Shown piece by piece: positions 46,801 to 54,779 of a stretch of DNA of 64,000 bases. The notes below the pieces were generated by a model that was given only the letters and a program-made list of their open reading frames with translations, searched no databases and had not been told where the DNA came from. Each line of letters begins with the position of its first letter. Position 1 is the stretch's first letter. Made by a program: the position numbers and the translations under genes. Origin of the DNA: Eutreptiella sp. 'Long Island Sound 2002' (lineage: Eukaryota > Euglenozoa > Euglenophyceae > Eutreptiales > Eutreptiaceae); the NCBI GenBank assembly GCA_964036045.1, contig OZ038387.1, positions 59,144,604 to 59,208,603 of the forward strand. The letters are read 5' to 3'.

Positions 46801-47102
46801 AAGGGGAACACAGCAACACACAGTTCATCCACATACCCTCCCCTCCCTCGCCTATGCACCTCGTAACCATCGGGGTTCTCGCGCGGCAATGGGTTTGCGC
46901 TCTTTGGCGCCGGGCCAGGGCCCAAAAAGCAGTACGCATCGTCCTGGAAACTGCCGCGTAGCTTGACGCGGGTGTGTGGGGCAGTGTCTGCAGCGAACTC
47001 CTTGTTAGTGAGCGGACTTCCTGTACACAAACACGGAGCGCAGGCTCTCCAATATCTCGACTGATTGTGCGGAAGACAGTGGAGCGGGGATGGATGGGGG
47101 GC
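34858..47102 (-). CDS. SURF1: SURF1, cytochrome c oxidase assembly factor (split gene)
   Basis: SURF1 is a mitochondrial inner-membrane protein needed to build complex IV. Minus-strand exons: 47035-47102 (...RDIGEPAL), 46860-46987 (RVKLRGSFQDDAYCFLGPG, the V.V.G.F....E..LGPR motif), 46108-46200 (IGVNVLAPFLVDD, the ..TPF.L motif), 44773-44873 (YQVLVNRGWIPW, the diagnostic LVNRGWxP), 43805-44044 (or to 44074), and a last exon ending at TAG 34858 and starting near 35188 (VTPEKHIEYATFWF then a membrane helix, as in the H..Y..TW segment at the SURF1 C-terminus). Phases agree across the first five. The join to the last exon fits only with a GC donor at 43807 or an unseen exon. Intron 46988-47034 is only 47 nt, with a CTCACTAAC branch site. 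The targeting peptide and first membrane segment lie upstream and were not resolved. Confidence 0.75.
35430..35665 (+). repeat. CA microsatellite with tandem 67-bp unit and dispersed tail
   Basis: (CA)n tracts at about 35450-35478 and 35515-35534 are each followed by ATGTAGAGGACGCAAAGCG and ACCAAATCCCAGCACAA. At 35606-35665 the blocks CTCGTCAGGC, AAAGCCATGA and CTAGGCGCxTTTCTGA match 62772-62825, again beside a CA tract. Confidence 0.75.
35714..36490 (+). repeat. GC-rich minisatellite array 1 (CCCACC/CCCGCC units)
   Basis: About 780 bp of CCCACC, CCCACCCACC and CCCGCCCGCC words with higher-order repeats such as GCACCCACCGACCCACC. The G-rich strand is minus and has dense runs of GGG. Frames of up to 366 codons cross it without stops, reading Gly/Val/Trp/Arg on minus and Pro/His/Thr on plus. 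These are repeat artefacts. Confidence 0.9.
36700..37160 (+). repeat. Satellite, about 119-bp unit, four copies
   Basis: AGCTCAxTxGxAGAGCACC followed by a CCGTGGTGCCGCC block starts near 36731, 36848, 36968 and 37088. Each unit contains the near-palindrome GCACCACCGTGGTGC and a half-unit GCCACCGTGGCGC. Scattered CCACCGTGGTG motifs continue to about 37480. The 341-codon plus and 221-codon minus frames over it are shadows of the periodicity. Confidence 0.85.
37948..38330 (+). repeat. (CTC)n then GC-rich minisatellite array 2
   Basis: A (CTC/TCC)n stretch at 37948-37974 runs into about 355 bp of the same CCCACC/CCCGCC words as array 1, in the same orientation. It ends directly before the open frame at 38341. 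Confidence 0.9.
38341..38696 (+). CDS. Unrecognised ORF, possibly part of a LINE
   Basis: The first ATG directly follows minisatellite array 2 and opens a 118-residue frame with ordinary codon use. It is acidic at the start (MDFEELRDGVLGLLGK), has a central WFMLHTTKADGTPLESREAF segment and a Ser/Pro/Gln-rich end, closing at TAG 38694-38696. It is 230 bp upstream of, and in the same reading frame as, a reverse-transcriptase-like frame, so it may be an ORF1-like or 5' fragment of that element. I recognise no domain. Confidence 0.4.
38926..40652 (+). pseudogene. Frameshifted LINE: RT end, RNase H, C-terminal zinc motif
   Basis: ATG 38926 opens a frame to 39657 with LQANCHACWVVGGTPNAVKL and LSMTGIPLVQLEAP, matching the late palm/thumb of LINE reverse transcriptases (the LG.PL motif). 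Near 39.6 kb the reading moves to a frame (to 40387) with DVVTDGSRDGDKAGWSAVV, VADN and later motifs of RNase H; the usual Glu in the second motif is not evident. Near 40.3 kb it shifts again to a frame ending at TAG 40652 with CHLCERPC...HLWYEC, a C-terminal zinc-knuckle pattern. The frameshifts and the missing YxDD and endonuclease parts mark it as dead. Confidence 0.6.
41096..41653 (+). other. ORF with coding-like start running into a minisatellite
   Basis: The frame has an ordinary-looking part (ADSLFVSFPGALPAPP..., GMDEWPN...) and then runs through about four 30-bp GTGTGGGGCACCGxCTCTGG-type repeats at 41455-41575. I cannot assign it. It may be the tail of the LINE region or a chance frame. 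Confidence 0.25.
41757..42225 (+). repeat. GC-rich minisatellite array 3, ending in CGCA/CA tract
   Basis: About 400 bp of CCCACC/CCCGCC words as in arrays 1 and 2, same orientation, grading into (GCAC)n, (CG)n and (CA)n at 42165-42225. Arrays 2 and 3 flank the frameshifted LINE region. Confidence 0.9.
42226..43800. other. SURF1 intron sequence, no gene seen
   Basis: Contains G-runs at about 42889-42903 and 43411-43424. Several frames are open on both strands because of GC content. None has clear splice sites or a domain. Confidence 0.4.
44289..44363 (+). repeat. 75-bp dispersed repeat (partner of 19816-19890)
   Basis: Near-identical partner of the 19.8-kb copy, same orientation; see that entry. 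It lies in an intron of SURF1, antisense to it. Confidence 0.8.
44527..44724 (+). repeat. Direct repeat, first copy (second at 45337-45537)
   Basis: From AGACAGAATTGCGAACTGG to CCCTCTTCCCCATC the two copies (198 and 201 bp) differ at only a few sites and small indels, 0.8 kb apart. Both lie in introns of SURF1, so they are non-coding on the gene strand. Confidence 0.9.
45337..45537 (+). repeat. Direct repeat, second copy
   Basis: Partner of 44527-44724. It is preceded by TATTAACGAGGG at 45305-45316, a motif also found at 50337 and 53458. Confidence 0.9.
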
Positions 47103-47142
47103 CTGTGTCCTCCATCCAAGTCATTGTGGGTCCGTTTGCAAC

Positions 47143-47300
47143 AACGACAAAGACGACAATAAGGACGACAACAGCAACAACGACAACAACGACGACGACG
47201 ACGACGACAAGCAGCAGCAGCAGCAGTAGCAACAACGAGAACGAGGCGACAACAACAACGATAATGACGACGACGACGACAGCCAAAATAACACCACTCA
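47143..47300 (+). repeat. Trinucleotide (ACA/ACG, AGC) microsatellite
   Basis: Runs of ACA/ACG/GAC and AGC/AAC triplets. On plus they read Thr/Ser/Asn (frame 47090-47458 from an ATG), on minus Val/Leu. Because SURF1 exons lie immediately below on the minus strand, this is probably its intron or 5' flank. A Thr-rich plus-strand protein is possible but unsupported. Confidence 0.7.
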
Positions 47301-47799
47301 CAAGCACCGGCACCGGCACCAACGGCACCACCGTCAGCACCAAGAAAACGCTGCTTAAGTTCCACGACTCCACCCTCCCGCTATACCACGCCAAACGCCT
47401 AATGCCCTCTGGCCTGCGCCTGGGGCCGGGGGGGGTGGACTATAAAGGCATGGGCTGAGAAAAACGGTCAGAACGGAACAAAATACGTGAGCGCATACTG
47501 AAGGGTATCCCCTCCCCTCCCCTTCATGTGGCCCCCCAACACCACCATCCGAAGGCGTGTCACTCAGCAGGATCCAGCCAACATCCAGCCAAGACTGATA
47601 CAAAATGTTGTAACGAAATCATTTCGGTGCCCAAAAAATGCTTAGTTGGATAGATCGTCTGCGCTTCCTTCGGAAACTCTCCCTACCCCAGCGCTTCCCC
47701 CGGAAACCCCTTACCCCAGCCCCCAAGCGGATCCCATGGCGGCCTTTTGGGCTCAAGTGTTGCGTCCCCTGTCAATGAGTCATGTTGGTGTTCTTGCAG

Positions 47800-48267
47800 C
47801 TTGCGACTGGCGACAAGACTTGTGACCCAGAATATCTCTCCTCGACCACAATGTGTTCCACCATTGTTGCTCCAACAAATGAGAATGTACCTGCGACAGG
47901 GACTGCGGGAGGGTGCGAACGTGCGGACTGGGGCTTAGACAAAGGGGCAGGCAGCGTGAATGTGGAATGCAAAACCCTTGATCCACCAATGCCCCTTCCT
48001 CAGCCTGTCCACCCAGGGAATACTGAGGGTTGCGATGAGGTCTCTTCTGACCGCCTCTCGGCTCTCCAACCACCACCACCACCACCACCACCACCACCAC
48101 CACCACCACCCTACCACAATCACAATCACAATCAGTCACAGGAGTGGTTGAATGAATGCCACATGACCCCATATCCAGCTGCCTCACTGGTCACTCAAAG
48201 AAAAGACGGAGGGACCTTTGACTCTCGATTCCCTCTCTGCAATGAGCTGCCGCTTCCACTGAAGGCG
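47800..48267 (+). CDS. Internal exon of an unrecognised gene, polyproline run
   Basis: A stop-free 156-codon exon sits between a strong acceptor (GTGTTCTTGCAG) and a consensus donor (GTAAGT), in phase 0 at both ends. It encodes a Cys-containing segment, a run of about 14 Pro from (CCA)n at 48069-48112, a HNHNHN stretch and a mixed tail. No domain is recognised, and I could not find the neighbouring exons with confidence; dispersed repeat B and the long-TIR element follow it. It points away from SURF1, so the two genes may be head to head. Confidence 0.5.
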
Positions 48268-48607
48268 GTAAGTCTGCCAGCACCCGGCGCTAAACGTTGC
48301 AGCCGCGCCCACACCCACCAGCAGTTGCTGTGTCATCAGTGCACGTAGATGAAGGCCTGAATGTTCATGAGAGGAAAAAAGAGACTGAGGGAGACGGAGG
48401 AAGACTGCATGGACTGAGAAATCATATAAAGTGCGTGAGTTACGGGAGCAAGGGAGTAAAGCACCAAAAGGGCACCTGCATCCTTTTGTGTGGTGACTTC
48501 ATTAGAAACTCTGAACACGCGCAGCCCTCCCCATCTACCCGTTGCCAGCTGCAGCTGACCAGCCCATCGTACCCTTTTCGTAGACAATTTCCGCCAAAAA
48601 ACTCATA

Positions 48608-48652
48608 CCAATGCATACACCCGGGAAGATTGGTACTTCCGGGTGTACGCAT
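48608..48652. repeat. Imperfect hairpin at the edge of repeat B
   Basis: ACCAATGCATACACCCGGGA pairs with TTCCGGGTGTACGCATTGGT around a short loop (AGATTGGTAC). The left arm matches the start of dispersed repeat copy A, so two copies of the end may lie in inverted orientation here. Confidence 0.7.
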
Positions 48653-48925
48653 TGGTTTGAGGTTTTAGAAATAAATCATTTACACTGCATGTTCCAAGAC
48701 ACTAGGAAAAGTGTTTATGGTGGGCGAGAGTGGGGGTCCATCTGCTCACAAGTGCTGCTTCTGCCCCTGGGCAGCCCTCCCATGCTGGCGCCAGCCAGTC
48801 ATTCCCAAGACAACGAAATTTGGAGGTTGCTCACCCACACTGATATGGGAAATGTAACACGGGGCCAGGAGGTTCCGGATTACCAAGTGTTACCCATCAG
48901 TAGTGCGCAGCATGTCCAGGCACTC
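48638..48925 (+). repeat. Dispersed repeat family 1, copy B
   Basis: CTTCCGGGTGTACGCATTGG, then GGCGAGAGTGGG, CTGCTCxCAAGTGCTGCTTC, CCAGTCATTCC, GAAATGTAACACGGGGCCAG and AAGTGTTACCCATCAG follow the block order of copy A read on minus. Confidence 0.75.
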
Positions 48926-48991
48926 TGCCATTGATTTTGTTTTGTTTGTGCAATGGAATGTAGACGAAGTCACATGTGTCAAGGGCGCTCG

Positions 48992-50613
48992 CCGGTTGCC
49001 GGCCCGCGCCCTGCCACCGCTCCCCCCGCCCCCAGGGAAACCTCCGAGGGAAAAGAGGAGGGCACATCGGGGCTCCTCAGCTGGTCCCTGAGATCTAACA
49101 TACCTGAGCCGCTCAGGCTGTGGGCCCCCCCTATGGAGTCGCGGAGGGGGGGGGTGTCGGTCCGCACGGGGCGCGCGCGCACTCGCGCTCTGCCGACCAC
49201 GCTCGTCGCGCTGCACGCTCTGGCTAGGAGGATTGGGAACACGATCGCCCGCGCGCTCACTTGCTGAGCGGCGGCAGGTGTCCCAGCCCCTGCCGGTCCT
49301 GCGGCGGGCCCGATGCGCTGCCGCGCGCAGGCAGCAAGCCCCGTGGCGGCGCTAGTGGCATCCCCGCGCTCAGTCCCGTGGGCTGGGTGGGCTGCAGCCA
49401 TGCCCGTAGCGCTCACGCCACTGTGCGTGCCTGGGCGGCATCCATCCCATGGCCCTCATGGGCCCGCCAGCAGCAGTGCTCTGCGCCCCGCTGCGCGCAT
49501 GCCGCACAGGGTGGCACTCAGTGCTTTGCGCACATGACCACGCATGGCGGTGCCACCGCTAGGCCCGCGCCTCCTTCGCCGGCCCCTTGCCGGTTGCGCT
49601 GCACCTGCCGGCGCGGCAAGCGCTAAAAGGGCCGCAATGGCTGCGGCCCCGGCCCCGCCGGTGGGAAGTAATATAGTAGGAACATATCCTGCTGTCCCGC
49701 TCTTGGCCGAGCCAAGCGCCGCGTCCACAACTCCCGGCAGTGCATTTGAAACAGCCTGACGGCAAGGCGCGCGAACAGCAGGCGCGCCGCCCGCCCCACA
49801 CACCAGAAGCCCCCAGCGGCAGGAGGGACTTGGCCACCCACAACTCCTTTGGGAGTCCCCCCACCTGCTCATGCGGCTGTAGCGCATCTAGGGCCATTTT
49901 CAGCACCTGGCCCTTGGTGCGCAACAGCAGGGTCACCCCCCCGCAGCCGGTGGTTGCTGGGGGCTGGGAGGGCCCGTTCGCATGGGCCTCAAAGTCCAAG
50001 GCCAGCTCCACATATGTCACGTGGCCTTGTCCCGGTAGCCACCGGTGCTGGTTGGCCCACTGCAGGAACGCCACCGCGAAGGATGCCTCCCACGGCGGCG
50101 GGCCTGCGCGCAGTGCCAGCGGCACCGCTAGTGGCGCCGGCGGGTGTGGGCCCACACCCAACTGCCCCCAAGGGTAGCCTTGTCGCGCGTCGGGAGGGCG
50201 TCTGCGCGCTACCGCAAAGACCAAGGGGCCCACACCCGCGTCTCAACGTGCCGTGACTTCCGCTCCCATACGTGCCGACAATACTGCCCGCTACATTCCG
50301 TAGAGGCGGTACATGAGCTGCCCCGCCTGACTGTACTATTAACGAGGGTTGTCGACTTTTAATGTCCTGGCTGCTCTTGCGACGGGATGCGCGGCGCGAC
50401 GAGTGCGGCCAGCAGAGCGTGAGTGCGCGCGCGCCCCGTGCGGACCGACACCCCCCCCCTCCGCGACTCCATAGGGGGGGCCCACAGCCTGAGCGGCTCA
50501 GGTATGTTAGATCTCAGGGACCAGCTGAGGAGCCCCGATGTGCCCTCCTCTTTTCCCTCGGAGGTTTCCCTGGGGGCGGGGGGAGCGGTGGCAGGGCGCG
50601 GGCCGGCAACCGG
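48992..50613. mobile_element. 1.6-kb element with 220-bp terminal inverted repeats
   Basis: 48992-49211 (starting CCGGTTGCCGGCCCGCGCCC) and 50394-50613 are reverse complements over about 220 bp with only a few differences. The outer edges are sharp: flanks GGGCGCTCG and CACAATCATC are unrelated, and no target duplication is obvious. The interior is very GC-rich and holds a minus-strand coding-like frame described separately. The family is unassigned. Confidence 0.75.
49559..50233 (-). CDS. Open frame inside the long-TIR element
   Basis: A 224-codon minus-strand frame, without an ATG at its upstream edge. Its best part (about 50120-49840) reads FAVAFLQWANQHRWLPGQGH, VTYVELALDFEAHA and LLRTKGQVLKMALDAL, which has protein-like composition and recalls the C-terminal part of some retroelement polyproteins (a 'WLxxxxWxxxxG.VT..EL..DFE' pattern). 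The rest is low-complexity Ala/Gly/Arg. It may be a decayed element protein or chance in GC-rich DNA. Confidence 0.3.
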   Translation of the reverse strand: MGPLVFAVARRRPPDARQGYPWGQLGVGPHPPAPLAVPLALRAGPPPWEASFAVAFLQWANQHRWLPGQGHVTYVELALDFEAHANGPSQPPATTGCGGVTLLLRTKGQVLKMALDALQPHEQVGGLPKELWVAKSLLPLGASGVWGGRRACCSRALPSGCFKCTAGSCGRGAWLGQERDSRICSYYITSHRRGRGRSHCGPFSACRAGRCSATGKGPAKEARA

Positions 50614-50827
50614 CACAATCATCATTTCCACTGCAACAGTATCGGTGTGACTCAGGTATGTACAACGGGTTGAGCACGTGCGGGTAGCACCCAACACGGG
50701 TAGCACGGCCCTCCCGTGGCCGTGCTGTGGCCCCTGTGAGCCTCCGCGGGGCAACACCACGGCTCCCGGCCCTGCTGGACCTCCCCCCCCTCCCCCTAAC
50801 GAGGGAGCCAGCGCTTGCACCGGCCCT

Positions 50828-51016
50828 CTAAAGGGCATTGGCCCGAGCTATAGCTGCAGCCCCCTCCTCTGGACTGGCAAACACCGTTGACCCCCTCCCA
50901 TCACCCATCAACCTAGGATGCCCCTCATGATGGTGGCTACAGCAGTGCCGCACCCCCCTGTGCACCTTGCATGACTTGCATGCTGGGGCCCTGTGCTCGT
51001 CGCACGGGGTTTGCAT
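50828..51016 (-). other. Cys/His-rich minus-strand frame
   Basis: 62 codons ending at TAG 50828, with spacing Cx2Hx5Cx2Cx2Hx4HCCxHHHx2H and then a Gly/Ala-rich tail. Codon use is regular. It could be a small zinc-binding module or a transposon fragment. There is no ATG at the edge of the Cys/His part and no clear splice sites, so it is uncertain. Confidence 0.25.
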
Positions 51017-51655
51017 GGGGCGCCACGGCTGCCCCCCTCTCTTTACCCCGGTCCGCTACACTTGCCGCCGTGGGGGAGAGGAGTGGATCCCCCCCCCCCC
51101 CCCCCCCTGTGGTTGTTGCAACCCCCGTAAGGGAGGATCTGGTCCGCCTATGCTGCTAGGCCTGCCTCCCTTGCCCCTCCCTCGCTATCCCTTGGGGGAG
51201 GATCCGTATCCTGTTGCACAGCGAAAGCCGCAGCCACTACCCCCCCATCGCCATCCCCCAGGGGCCGGGGGGCCACTGGCGCTTCCTGTGGAGGGGGCTC
51301 CCCCCCCTTAGGTGCTGCCCTCTCATCCATCAGCCGGGGGGGGGGTCCCACCCCACCCCTCCCCCCCTCCCAGGGGCTGCTTGAAGTTTTTCAGAGCATC
51401 TCCCTCCCTGCCCCTGCCCCCTGCCCCTGCCCCCTGCCCCCTATTCCCCCCCCCCCCTTGCTTGCCGGTGGCCGGCCCGTCCCACGCACAGGTTAGCAGC
51501 AATGAGGAAGCTAATAAGCTGGCCGAAGAGGGCAGACGGTCAAGCCCGCCTTGCCCACACCCGACACCGGCCCACTATCGCACCATTGACAGCCCACCGC
51601 GTGAAACTAAGAGACCACGAATTACCTCTCAGCACCCCCTCACACCCACTATGTG

Positions 51656-52411
51656 TAAGGGGGAATCTTTGCACTGCGCGCGCACTGCGCGCTACTTTTA
51701 GACTATGTTCCCCCCTGAAGAGCCCCCAAGCGCGCACTGCGCGCTACTTTTAGACTATGTTCCCCCATGAAGAGCCCCCAAGCAAACCCCTTGGAAACGC
51801 CCTTAGAATTAGGCGACCCAAACTGCCCTAGCTCAAGAAAGTTGCAAACTACCTTCCCTTCACATAACACACATCATGCACAACTGGAAAAGCCATGAAC
51901 GGCGCATTGGTCGCCACCCTCAAGAACACAGAACGGTCTTTCTGTTCCATTGTCTACTAAGTACACATGGACTCCATCTTGCATTGGCGATTTACCACCC
52001 GTAGTGCATCTTGGTAGTACTCCAAGTGGATGAGCCCATCTCCCGCCATCCCAACCACCGTGGCACGAACTCGCACGCCGTTGGAGCGGGTGTAGAACAC
52101 CCGATCGCCAAGACTCAAATCCATGAAGAAAGTGTTTCTAAGAAAGGAGGAGGGGGGTATGAAGTCCTGTAGCATATGTGCAAGCACGGTAGATCAATGT
52201 GTGCACACGAGCATTGCGCCTTGCCATGCCTTGACACAACCATGCTACGCCTTGCCATGCCTTGACTCAAACGTGCTACACCTTGCAAAACCTCCGCTAG
52301 GGGTCACCACGATGCCCCTAGGGCCCCTAGTATCTCAAAGTATGGGTCTAGTATGGCCAGACGCCCAAATAGTTGCACTGCGCGCGCACTGCGCTTGAGG
52401 CTCCCCCTAAG
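51656..52411. mobile_element. Putative element with GCACTGCGCGC ends
   Basis: The left side TAAGGGGGAATC is followed by GCACTGCGCGCGCACTGCGC. The right side ends GCACTGCGCGCGCACTGCGC, then TTGAGGCTCCCCCTAA, whose reverse complement (TTAGGGGGAGCC) matches the left edge. Inside are a 55-bp direct tandem repeat (51675-51785), the Tudor-like ORF and a tandem CCTTGCCATGCCTTGACxCAA repeat near 52230. No target duplication was found. Confidence 0.4.
51957..52124 (-). CDS. Small Tudor/SH3-like domain ORF
   Basis: ATG 52124 to TAG 51957, 55 residues (an in-frame ATG at 52175 would add 17). The sequence MDLSLGDRVFYTRSNGVRVR followed by ATVVGMAGDGLIHLEYYQ and VVNRQCKMESM has the alternating pattern of a five-stranded SH3/Tudor barrel (GDxVxY.....G....A.V......G...V.Y). 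I have seen such short modules next to algal and protist repetitive elements; that link is from memory. It is unsplit and probably part of the surrounding element. Confidence 0.45.
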   Translation of the reverse strand: MDLSLGDRVFYTRSNGVRVRATVVGMAGDGLIHLEYYQDALRVVNRQCKMESMCT

Positions 52412-53555
52412 GTACTTGCATTTGATCAAATCGTGGCGCAGTGCCCTGTTTCTCTGCACTAGAATTCCACAACCGCTTGCAGGAATTGGGGTTGTCTGCC
52501 ATGGCCACGCCCCCCTCCACCTCAACTAGCACCAGCTCAGCCCACGCTGAGTCCTCCTCCGACTAAAAAGGCTCTGCTGTGCACCTATGCTAGCCCTGTT
52601 TCTCACCGGCTTGCTCCACTCAATGCAGCGGGTGTGAATCAGGAGACGAAGTCTGATAATGGTAGTGGTTTTGGGATTTTGGTAAATATCAGTTATACTT
52701 TGCTTCACCATTGTCAGTAGGAGACATGGACGGTCTAGTAGTATGCGCCATGGACTAGCATCGTTGTCGTTGGAGGTTCGAGTCCTCGTTCCCCCGCCCG
52801 TCCAGGGGCCCGTTGGCGAGGTCCCCGCCACCGCCCCCTTCAACAGCCCGCTCCACCACTCTACCATTGGTACCACCGGTGGGTGGGTGGCATGTCTCGT
52901 CGTCATATTTTTTCCCCTTTGGAAATTCACTACACCAAACCTGCAGTAGCGCGCTCCGCCACTGTGCTGCCAGCCAACGGCTGGCGCATCTCCTCGTCAT
53001 ATTCGCTCTCGACACGCCGGAATTGAATTGGCGACCCTCGTGGTAGCTGCCGGCATTATTACCGCTGCGCTGAGGCAGCCAAACTACTCAATCCTACACC
53101 AGCATCCTACGGACTGACACACCACGGTACGGGCCCACGTGTCCTATTTCGGCAACACAGAGGCTGGGCCTACGGACCCCTCCCAGCACCTACACGCAAA
53201 GCATCGTACCTCCTTTTGACCTGCCCCCCACACACGAGCCCCCCAGGGGACAGTCCAGTATGGCCGAATGAGTGCCTTGAGCCCCTCAAGCTGAGCTATT
53301 TTCCACCCCAGCAGTAGTATGCAGGCAGTGAGTATCTGGCGCCAGCTGCAGATGAATCTTCATGACTCACAGTACTACCACAGCTAGTCACCCAGCAGCA
53401 CGGGTAAAAGGCACACAGCCCATGGCGGACGTCCTTCCGCCGCGCCGCGACATGTGCTATTAACGAGGGAGACCCATGTGCGGACGTGAGCTGAGCGTGC
53501 ATAAGTAACCCGGCACTTGGGCGGGGCTGGCTGATATGCGCGATCCCTGCTCTTC

Positions 53556-53598
<43 letters not shown>

Positions 53599-53600
53599 TG
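53556..53600 (+). repeat. (TG)n microsatellite
   Basis: About 17 TG units with one interruption, followed by GTGCGTGTGCC. Opposite-strand frames reading Thr/His are artefacts. Confidence 0.9.
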
Positions 53601-53799
53601 TGCCATAAAGGCTGAAAGACTATGCTGGTTGGTACTTCTGAGTGCAGGTATGTGTTTGCCTTTTGTGGAGGGCATCCTCCACTCGCGGATAGCTGGGTTT
53701 GTTGCCGACCCATTGGTTGCCCACCCAGTGGGCTGGGGGTAAAGAGGGCGGGTTCAAAAAAAATGCAAAACATGGGCAGCCTGCTGGGCTACCCAACAG

Positions 53800-54040
53800 C
53801 CGTGAAAAAATATTTTTGCTGTGTGAGCGTGGGACAGTTGTCCTGCTGCTCACAAGTGCTGCTTGGGCCCCTTGGCGTCCCTCCCACGCCAGCGCCGGCA
53901 TGCACCGCACAAAAGTCATTCCCTACACAGTGAAAGTTGGAGAGTGCTGACCACCATTGATGTGGGACAGGGGAATGTAACACAGGGCCAGGGGGTTCCG
54001 GACCAAGAAGTGTGCGCATTGGGGGACCAAGAGAACTTTT
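53800..54040 (+). repeat. Dispersed repeat family 1, copy C (partial)
   Basis: GAGCGTGGGACAGTTGTCCT, CTGCTCACAAGTGCTGCTT, AAAGTCATTCCC and GGAATGTAACACAGGGCCAG lie in the order seen in copies A and B. The GGACAGTTGTCC part is shared with copy A only. Confidence 0.7.
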
Positions 54041-54580
54041 GGTGGAAGGGTTCCCCAATCATTGCCATACCCCCTCACCCCACCCCAGATCCCCAGCCTA
54101 GTGCAGCTCACTTGACCTTCCAAGGCTAGGGGACCACTGGGTCCAGCTGGTGGTGGTGGTGGCTGCGGCAAGCCTCCACAGATTCTGCTGGTCCCATGCC
54201 CCCTTGCATAGGTCTCATGGGCCTTCCCTGTTGTCCCCCAGGCTTAAGCCGGTTGTTAGAAGAGTAGCGTGTCCCACAACTGTTCCACTGGTGCATCACG
54301 GAAATGGTTGTGTCCGCCGACTTGCTCCCCCTTCCCCTCCACGTCACCCAATCCCATCACAGTGGCCACGCCACATAGTAGCGGCCATGGGAGGCACGTC
54401 CCAGGCCCCCTTGGTCAGACCAGGTGCATCCACATCGTGTCCTCTGGGGAAGAGTACGCACCGCATGTGCTCTGCGGGGTGTCTCTATGCCTGCAAACAG
54501 GGGTGGCACCGGCAGGCACTTGGCGGGCTCTGGGCGTCAGGATGGTGGAGGACCGCATATTCCTTCCATGGTGCCTAGGT

Positions 54581-54769
54581 ATGGCTGGGCTCAAAGAGCA
54601 CAAAATCATCGGTAACAGCTTGTGTACTGCCAAGAGGTAGATTGTGTGCTATGCACCGCCAATTCGGTAGCATAAATACTGCCTGCCATATGTCACGTCT
54701 ATGCTATGATGCATCTTACTCTGTTGGCCAAACGAGGTAGTACGCTCTGTGGTGTGCAATGTCGGGTGT
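54581..54769 (+). repeat. 189-bp repeat (inverted partner of 24557-24745)
   Basis: See the 24.6-kb entry. The boundaries coincide to within a few bases at both ends, which suggests a discrete element rather than a random duplication. Confidence 0.85.
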
Positions 54770-54779
54770 AGGTAGGTGT

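Noticed and set aside
47005-47394. Val/Leu homopolymer frame on minus
   Set aside because: Antisense of a trinucleotide microsatellite. Its last part overlaps a SURF1 exon, but the SURF1 motifs are in a different frame.
47733-47757. GGCGGCCTTTTGGGCTCAAG, resembling the dinoflagellate spliced leader
   Set aside because: Needs insertions and mismatches to align and occurs once; a similar CATGGCGCCCTTTTGGGC at 3436 lacks the CTCAAG end. Not evidence of trans-splicing or lineage.
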